Source: Christensenella sp. UBA5489
Lineage (GTDB): Bacteria; Bacillota; Clostridia; Christensenellales; UBA1242
Assembly: GCA_002424095.1 (NCBI GenBank)
Contig: DIPL01000020.1
Location: 1 to 10,001 of the forward strand
Direction: 5' to 3'
Length of the DNA stretch: 10,001 nt
Shown here piece after piece: positions 5,872 to 10,001 of the stretch. The translations under genes and the position numbers were made by a program. How positions within the stretch are numbered: position 1 is the stretch's first letter; each line of letters starts with the position of its first letter. Below the pieces are notes generated by a model. It did no database searches, was not told where the DNA came from, and saw only the letters and a list, made by a program, of their open reading frames with translations.

Positions 5872-6429
5872 ATGAGCGGAATTATAATTGATTTAATTTT
5901 TGTCGGAATTCTTGTGATTTTCTCCGTCATAGGAATGTATAAGGGCTTTTTTTCAACTCTTTTATCTCTCTTAGGATTTCTCGGAACTGTTGTTGTTGCT
6001 TTTTTATTCCGCCACCAAATGGTTGCAATTCTTGATTCAATTTTTAATTTAACACCTTGGTTATCTGCAACGTTCGGAGATTCGGCTGCAAATATAATTG
6101 CTGTTATAATTGGAATTATTATAACATACATTTTAATCCGCATTCTTATCTTTATATTAAATCATACGATTGGAAAAATCTTTAAAGGTAAATTGCTAGG
6201 AAAGGCAAATGCAGTTCTCGGACTTTTTCTTGGTTTTTTTAAAGGTGTTTTATATGTATCTTGTTTTTTTGCAATCATTTATATTGCAACAGTAATTCCG
6301 TCAGTTAAAACTTTTGTTAATGATAGGCTGGAAGGAACTTTGGTTACAGGTTATGTGTATTCCTTTGTCGGCGAACAAATTGTACATAACTTGGTAAGCG
6401 AAGAGGAAACCGTTCCTGAAAATCAATAA
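5872..6429 (+). CDS. CvpA family membrane protein
   Basis: 185 residues, with the CvpA-family pattern: an opening IIDLIFVGILVIFSVIGMYKG, a second helix, a short loop, a long third hydrophobic stretch, then a KANAVLGLFLGFFKG-type segment before the fourth helix. Four membrane segments are predicted at about residues 4-23, 26-46, 73-98 and 113-142, followed by a polar acidic tail. CvpA was named for colicin V production and is known as an inner-membrane protein linked to envelope integrity and export; its molecular activity is not settled, so only a general envelope role is proposed here. The length fits the family (about 160-200). The start is supported by AAGGA (5859-5863), 8 nt before the ATG. 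It has its own promoter. The next gene starts 75 bp after its stop codon and also has its own promoter. Confidence 0.85.
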   Translation: MSGIIIDLIFVGILVIFSVIGMYKGFFSTLLSLLGFLGTVVVAFLFRHQMVAILDSIFNLTPWLSATFGDSAANIIAVIIGIIITYILIRILIFILNHTIGKIFKGKLLGKANAVLGLFLGFFKGVLYVSCFFAIIYIATVIPSVKTFVNDRLEGTLVTGYVYSFVGEQIVHNLVSEEETVPENQ

Positions 6430-6451
6430 TAACAATATAATAACAATTTAT

Positions 6452-6480
6452 TTGACATATCGTGAAAAGTGGAGTATATT
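6452..6480 (+). promoter_or_regulatory. Strong promoter for the SecB-like gene
   Basis: A consensus TTGACA (6452-6457), exactly 17 bp, and TATATT (6475-6480). The expected start is near 6487, only about 18 nt before the ATG at 6505, and the AAGGAG ribosome site lies between. This is among the closest matches to consensus in the window. Confidence 0.78.
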
Positions 6481-6504
6481 TAAAGGTATAAGGAGAAATT
6501 TTTT

Positions 6505-6942
6505 ATGAAAGAAATTGATATAAAAATGTTTACGGGAAGAACCGAAGCAAGACTTGTCAAATTGAGATATGACGTTTTGCCGATTGCAATGAACACAACA
6601 GTAAATATAACAAATGAAGATGAAATTGTTATTACAAGAGTTGACGATAGAGCTATTTCTTTTGAAGTTACAAGAAATATTGTTGTCAATCCAAAATCTT
6701 TGTTTGAAATCTCGGCGACCTGCTATTTAAGAAGAAGTATTGGCGAACAGTTTCAAAATTTAGTTTCATTGAAAAGTATTGATATTAATAAGTTTGTCAA
6801 CGACCATTTGGCAGATTTGACAAATATTGCATTTTGCAATTTAGCATATATTTTTGGAAGCATAACAGGTTCATTTGGCGGCACACCACTTTTAACTCCC
6901 CCTGCCCCTATGAAAAATACAAATATTCGAATTAAAGACTAA
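6505..6942 (+). CDS. SecB-like small protein
   Basis: 145 residues, soluble, no signal peptide or membrane helix. The order of elements resembles SecB and SecB-like chaperones. Several beta strands (residues ~15-75, including EIVITRVDDRAISFEVTRN) are followed by a strand with FEISATCYLRR. A helix with a leucine/isoleucine pattern comes next (~98-122), and then a C-terminal GGTPLLTPPAP turn (residues 125-135) that matches the 'GfPplvLPPi' end of SecB. SecB binds unfolded preproteins and other clients, so a chaperone or export-assist role is inferred. I would not call it secB, because the similarity is short and judged by eye. The start is supported by AAGGAG (6490-6495), 9 nt before the ATG. 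It has its own promoter and is convergent with the deacetylase gene. An unrelated small protein with a chance match remains possible. Confidence 0.6.
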   Translation: MKEIDIKMFTGRTEARLVKLRYDVLPIAMNTTVNITNEDEIVITRVDDRAISFEVTRNIVVNPKSLFEISATCYLRRSIGEQFQNLVSLKSIDINKFVNDHLADLTNIAFCNLAYIFGSITGSFGGTPLLTPPAPMKNTNIRIKD

Positions 6943-6967
6943 AAAACAACATATTTTATAAGTTTCG

Positions 6968-6988
6968 AAGTTTAATTATTATAAACTT
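6968..6988. terminator. Weak AT hairpin between convergent genes
   Basis: AAGTTTA (6968-6974) and TAAACTT (6982-6988) pair around a 7-nt loop. It overlaps the stop codon of the minus-strand deacetylase gene and is the only hairpin in the 36-bp gap. The stem has just two G-C or C-G positions and no clear T tract, so terminator activity is doubtful. Confidence 0.25.
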
Positions 6989-7911
6989 AATTTATTGATT
7001 AATTCTTGTGTAGAAAATAATCCGTTGCGATTTATACGTTTAAGTTGTATAAGCGATGATGGATTATTTTTTTTGATAAAACTAACACCTTCATTACAAG
7101 TTAAAAACATTTCAAAGCCCATTGAAAGCAAAATGTTTGTTGCGTTTGTTGAATATTCTCCAAACGGCCATGCAAAAACTTTTGGTATTACTCCGGCACA
7201 TAAACGCAATTTATTTTGCAATTTTCCAATATCTTCTTTAAGGCAAGTATAATATTCTTCGGATGTTTCGTTCTTTTTTTGTATAATGCCAAAACGAGGT
7301 TTATAGTTGTGCATATTATAAGAATGGTTACCAATTTCAAAAAAACCGCTATCATATAATTCTTTAATTTGTTGCCACGTAACGTGCGAATATGCGGGAT
7401 TTGAGTCTCCGACCAAAGATGAATTGTTGCTAAATTGCCCAATGATATTCATTAATGCTTTTACGTTATATTTTTTTAGCAGTGGCAAAGCGTAACATAA
7501 ATTATTATAATGCCCATCATCAAAAGTGAGCAGTAATGGTTTTGACGGAAGTTTTTTCCCTTGTTTGACATAAGAAATAATTTCCGACGGAAAAACAGTA
7601 GTATAACCTGCTTTTTGAAAAGCAATTAAATCGCTTTCAAGTTGCCACTGATTTACCATATAAGTACCTTTTTTATCTATTGAAATTTTATGATACATAA
7701 CAATGGGCAAACGAATCTTTTCTCGGCTATCTTGCTCGTTAGTCAATATTGTTGAATTTTTTTTTGAGTCTTTCAAAAAAATGTTTTTTTCTTTTAAAGA
7801 TACTGTCATCATATTTGAATTCGTTGCAATTAAAAAAGCGGACGGTGCGAAAACGGCACTTGATGCAACAAGAATAAGTATAGAAAAAATGACCGCAAAA
7901 ATTTTTTTCAT
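6979..7911 (-). CDS. Extracellular polysaccharide deacetylase (NodB family)
   Basis: 310 residues, exported. A basic start and hydrophobic core (residues 4-22, ending VFA) form a signal peptide or anchor, and a ~40-residue linker leads to the catalytic domain from residue 67. Motifs run in NodB order. LPIVMYHKIS (68-77) comes first. TFDDG (129-133) follows, with Asp131 the likely base and Asp132 a metal ligand. GNHSYNMH (194-201) supplies metal His residues. Last is FAWPFGEYS (246-254). Such enzymes remove N- or O-acetyl groups from peptidoglycan or other wall or exopolysaccharide glycans outside the cell; the substrate cannot be read from sequence. The two His residues are separated by four residues, one more than the textbook H-(S/T)-x-x-H. 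No Shine-Dalgarno site precedes the ATG (7911-7909), but the signal peptide requires this start. It is divergent from the YetF-like gene. Confidence 0.88.
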   Translation of the reverse strand: MKKIFAVIFSILILVASSAVFAPSAFLIATNSNMMTVSLKEKNIFLKDSKKNSTILTNEQDSREKIRLPIVMYHKISIDKKGTYMVNQWQLESDLIAFQKAGYTTVFPSEIISYVKQGKKLPSKPLLLTFDDGHYNNLCYALPLLKKYNVKALMNIIGQFSNNSSLVGDSNPAYSHVTWQQIKELYDSGFFEIGNHSYNMHNYKPRFGIIQKKNETSEEYYTCLKEDIGKLQNKLRLCAGVIPKVFAWPFGEYSTNATNILLSMGFEMFLTCNEGVSFIKKNNPSSLIQLKRINRNGLFSTQELINKLSL

Positions 7912-8081
7912 ATATTTATATTACACAAATTCCGTATATTTATTAAAATTAGAAAGTTAAAAAATTTAAGTTATATATAAAAACAAATTGTATTTAAAAA
8001 ACCTATTTCAGTTAGTCCTTTTCATCTATTCTGAATAAAAAATCCACATTGAACAAAGAATATGTAAAAGGTGTTTTTTCT

Positions 8082-8774
8082 ATGAATTATTATAATATTA
8101 TTTTACAATCGTTGTTTGCTTTTGCAACTCTGTTCATTATTTCAAAAATTCTAGGTAAAAAGCAAGTGGCGCAACTTGAATTTTCCGATTATGTCGTTGG
8201 TATTTCAATCGGCTCAATTGCTGCGAATATGGCGACCGAAACCGAATTGCCCATTTATACTTTTATTATAGCAATGGCTTTATTCGGCGGGCTTGACTTG
8301 TTTCTGACCTTAATTGCAAGAAAATCAAAGTCTTTAAAACTTTTTATAAAAGGGCGACCGCTTATAATTATAGAGGACGGCAAAATGAATTTTAAAAATA
8401 TTGTTAAAAGTAAACTTGATATAAATGAAATTATTGCACAATGTAGAAATAAAGGCTATTTTTTTATTGATGACATTGCATATTGCATTTTTGAAATAAG
8501 CGGAGATTTCAGCATTTTACCAAAATCAAACACACGCCCTATTGTTGCAGAGGATTTGAACATTAAAGAAAAGCCAGCTGAAATGCAAAAAGAAATTATC
8601 ATTGATGGAAAAATCAGAGAAAGTGAACTCGAAAAAATTAATAAAACAAAAGAATGGGCTTTGAAAAAACTTAAAATAAAAAATAAGAGTGAACTTAAAA
8701 ATATTTTTTTAGCAACCTATGATGATGAAACTGACAAACTTCTTGTTCATTATAAAAATCAAAATAAAAAATGA
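8082..8774 (+). CDS. YetF/DUF421 family membrane protein
   Basis: 230 residues from the preferred start. Helices at about residues 4-22, 35-50 and 57-76 are followed by a cytoplasmic DUF421 domain. Family hallmarks are visible: LGKKQVAQLEFSDYVVGISIG near the N-terminus, GRPLIIIEDGKMN at the start of the soluble part, LDINEIIAQCRNKGYFFIDD, FEISGDFSILPKS, and a late EIIIDGKI. Bacillus YetF-type proteins share this layout. The family's function is poorly defined, with sporulation or spore-membrane roles for some members. The frame extends upstream to a TTG at 8049 without a ribosome site. I chose the ATG at 8082 because AAAAGGTG (8066-8073) lies 8 nt upstream and family alignments begin there. 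It is divergent from the deacetylase and convergent with glycerate kinase. I saw no strong promoter in 7912-8081. Confidence 0.88.
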   Translation: MNYYNIILQSLFAFATLFIISKILGKKQVAQLEFSDYVVGISIGSIAANMATETELPIYTFIIAMALFGGLDLFLTLIARKSKSLKLFIKGRPLIIIEDGKMNFKNIVKSKLDINEIIAQCRNKGYFFIDDIAYCIFEISGDFSILPKSNTRPIVAEDLNIKEKPAEMQKEIIIDGKIRESELEKINKTKEWALKKLKIKNKSELKNIFLATYDDETDKLLVHYKNQNKK

Positions 8775-8809
8775 AGCAAAAAATCTCAAATTCGGTAAAA
8801 ATTTTGCTT
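8774..8809. terminator. Shared hairpin between convergent genes
   Basis: AAGCAAAA (8774-8781) and TTTTGCTT (8802-8809) form an 8-bp stem with a long 20-nt loop. On the minus strand it is followed by CATTTTTTATTTT, so it best fits as the terminator of the glycerate kinase transcript. In the plus direction the T tail is missing. Confidence 0.4.
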
Positions 8810-8813
8810 AAAA

Positions 8814-9986
8814 TTAAAAATCTAGTTCGTTTAAAAAAGTTTTAACCGCTTTTCTTAAATCAGTTTCGTATGATTTTTTAATTTCTGCAAATGTCTTATT
8901 CGGCGTTGCCGTTTGATATATTTTTGAAATTCCATATTTTCTTAATAAGTTTTTATCTGTTATTTCATTCTTTCCAGTAAAAACGAAAAGAGGAATTTTT
9001 CTTTTTGACGTTCTTTCGGCAATTCCATTTATTGCCTTTCCCATTAAAGATTGATGGTCGAATTTTCCCTCGCCTGTTATGGCAAGGCTTGCATCATTCA
9101 AAATCTCGTCAAAGTTGCAAGCATCCAAGACAATGTTAATGCCACTTTGCATTTTTGCTTTTAAAAAAGCATAGCAAGCCGCACCTATTCCGCCCGCCGC
9201 TCCGCCACCACGAGCAGTTGAAATATCAATTCCAAGTTGGCTTTTAACAACCTTAGAAAAATTTTTCAAGCCCTTGTCAAGCAAAATAATTTCATTTTCA
9301 CTTGCACCTTTTTGTTTCGCAAAAATATATGCCGCCCCATTCTTTCCATACAAAACGTTGTCAACATCGCACATTGTTATAAAATTAATATTTTTTTTAT
9401 TGATTTCTGCCGTATTTTCAGTTTCAATATAATTTTGAATTTTAAAATTTGATGAATCAATTTTATGGATATTTTTAAGCGTGCCACCAACAGGAATAAA
9501 CTCTTTGTTTGCAAAGTCAAAAAATTTAACACCTAAGGCGGATAACATTCCCGCTCCACAATCATTTGTCGCACTGCCACCAAGTGCAATATAAATTTTT
9601 TTAATGTTGTTATCTGAAACTGCATGTAAGATTTGCTCGCCCATTCCAAAACTCGTCGTTTTCATAGGGTTTTTTTGACGTGCAAAAATAAGTCCAGCAC
9701 ATTGTGCGGCTTCAATAACCGCTGAATCCTTGAATTTCACATACTTAAATTTTTGTCTTTCAAAATTAGGCGAAGTGAAAAAATCTTCAACATATGTGCC
9801 GTTAAAATTTTCGTAAAATGTTTCAATTGTGTTCTCTCCACCATCGGAAACTGAAATGCTGATAACTTCGGCATTTGGCAATTTTTTTTCAATTTCATTT
9901 TTTATTATATTCCCAGCGACAAAAGAAGACATCGTTCCTTTAAATGAATCGGGTGCTACAATGATTTTTATTTTTTCTTTTTTCAT
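8814..9986 (-). CDS. Glycerate 2-kinase (GarK/GlxK family)
   Basis: 390 residues, a full-length member of the type-1 glycerate kinase family (usually about 375-385). It phosphorylates D-glycerate with ATP, generally to 2-phosphoglycerate in this family, feeding lower glycolysis in the cytoplasm. The family signatures occur in order: APDSFKGTMSS (11-21), SDGGENT (47-53), AVIEAAQCAGL (89-99), TTSFGMGEQI (110-119), GGSATNDCGAGML (136-148), CDVDN (206-210), QKGA (225-228), GGGAAGGIGA (260-269) and ITGEGKFDHQSLMGK (303-317). Two points are unusual: Asn52 where DGGEG is typical, and a charged insertion around residues 177-200. The start ATG (9986-9984) precedes the signature by the usual ten residues. 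Only a weak AGAAAG purine run is seen upstream before the window ends, so promoter and upstream neighbours are unknown. No other gene of glycerate uptake or synthesis is in the window. Confidence 0.95.
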   Translation of the reverse strand: MKKEKIKIIVAPDSFKGTMSSFVAGNIIKNEIEKKLPNAEVISISVSDGGENTIETFYENFNGTYVEDFFTSPNFERQKFKYVKFKDSAVIEAAQCAGLIFARQKNPMKTTSFGMGEQILHAVSDNNIKKIYIALGGSATNDCGAGMLSALGVKFFDFANKEFIPVGGTLKNIHKIDSSNFKIQNYIETENTAEINKKNINFITMCDVDNVLYGKNGAAYIFAKQKGASENEIILLDKGLKNFSKVVKSQLGIDISTARGGGAAGGIGAACYAFLKAKMQSGINIVLDACNFDEILNDASLAITGEGKFDHQSLMGKAINGIAERTSKRKIPLFVFTGKNEITDKNLLRKYGISKIYQTATPNKTFAEIKKSYETDLRKAVKTFLNELDF

Positions 9987-10001
9987 AACATTTTTCTTTC
10001 T

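Noticed and set aside
8049..8081. Upstream TTG start for the YetF-like gene
   Set aside because: No ribosome site precedes it, whereas the ATG at 8082 has AAAAGGTG at good spacing and matches where the family begins.

Overview
The window comes from a very AT-rich bacterial chromosome. Strong AGGAG-type Shine-Dalgarno sites, TTGACA/TATAAT-like promoters, short U-tailed hairpin terminators, a tRNA with an encoded CCA tail, and families such as YetF/DUF421, CvpA and NodB-type deacetylases point to a low-GC Firmicute, probably an uncultured Clostridia-type organism. No rRNA or species marker is present, so this is an inference.

Layout. The left end holds the 5' part of a secreted protein gene on the minus strand (1-290). 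It is divergent from a 516-residue lipoprotein with Ig-like repeats (766-2316), which has a consensus promoter (546-574) and a leader of about 185 nt. From 2317 to 2899 there is no gene: a terminator, a strongly pyrimidine-rich island, and a second, perfectly palindromic terminator-like hairpin. A tRNA-Asn(GUU) with its own promoter and terminator follows (2900-2975). Just beyond it lie three 12-bp direct repeats and the broken C-terminal end of a tyrosine recombinase (3081-3281, minus strand). This looks like the scar of a mobile element once integrated at the tRNA gene.

From 3325 three plus-strand genes follow, each with its own promoter: a large single-pass membrane protein with low-complexity, repeat and coiled-coil regions (3436-5706), a CvpA-family membrane protein (5872-6429), and a short SecB-like protein (6505-6942). 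A minus-strand extracellular polysaccharide deacetylase follows (6979-7911), then a divergent YetF/DUF421 membrane protein (8082-8774), and a convergent full-length glycerate 2-kinase (8814-9986).

How the genes relate. Most products act at or outside the membrane: lipoprotein, secreted protein, anchored coiled-coil protein, CvpA, deacetylase and YetF. The SecB-like protein would suit an export or chaperone role. The genes appear individually controlled rather than forming one operon. I see no CRISPR array, no intact transposon and no recognisable defence island. The least explained parts are the 756-residue anchored protein, the SecB-like gene, the pyrimidine-rich island and the recombinase scar.
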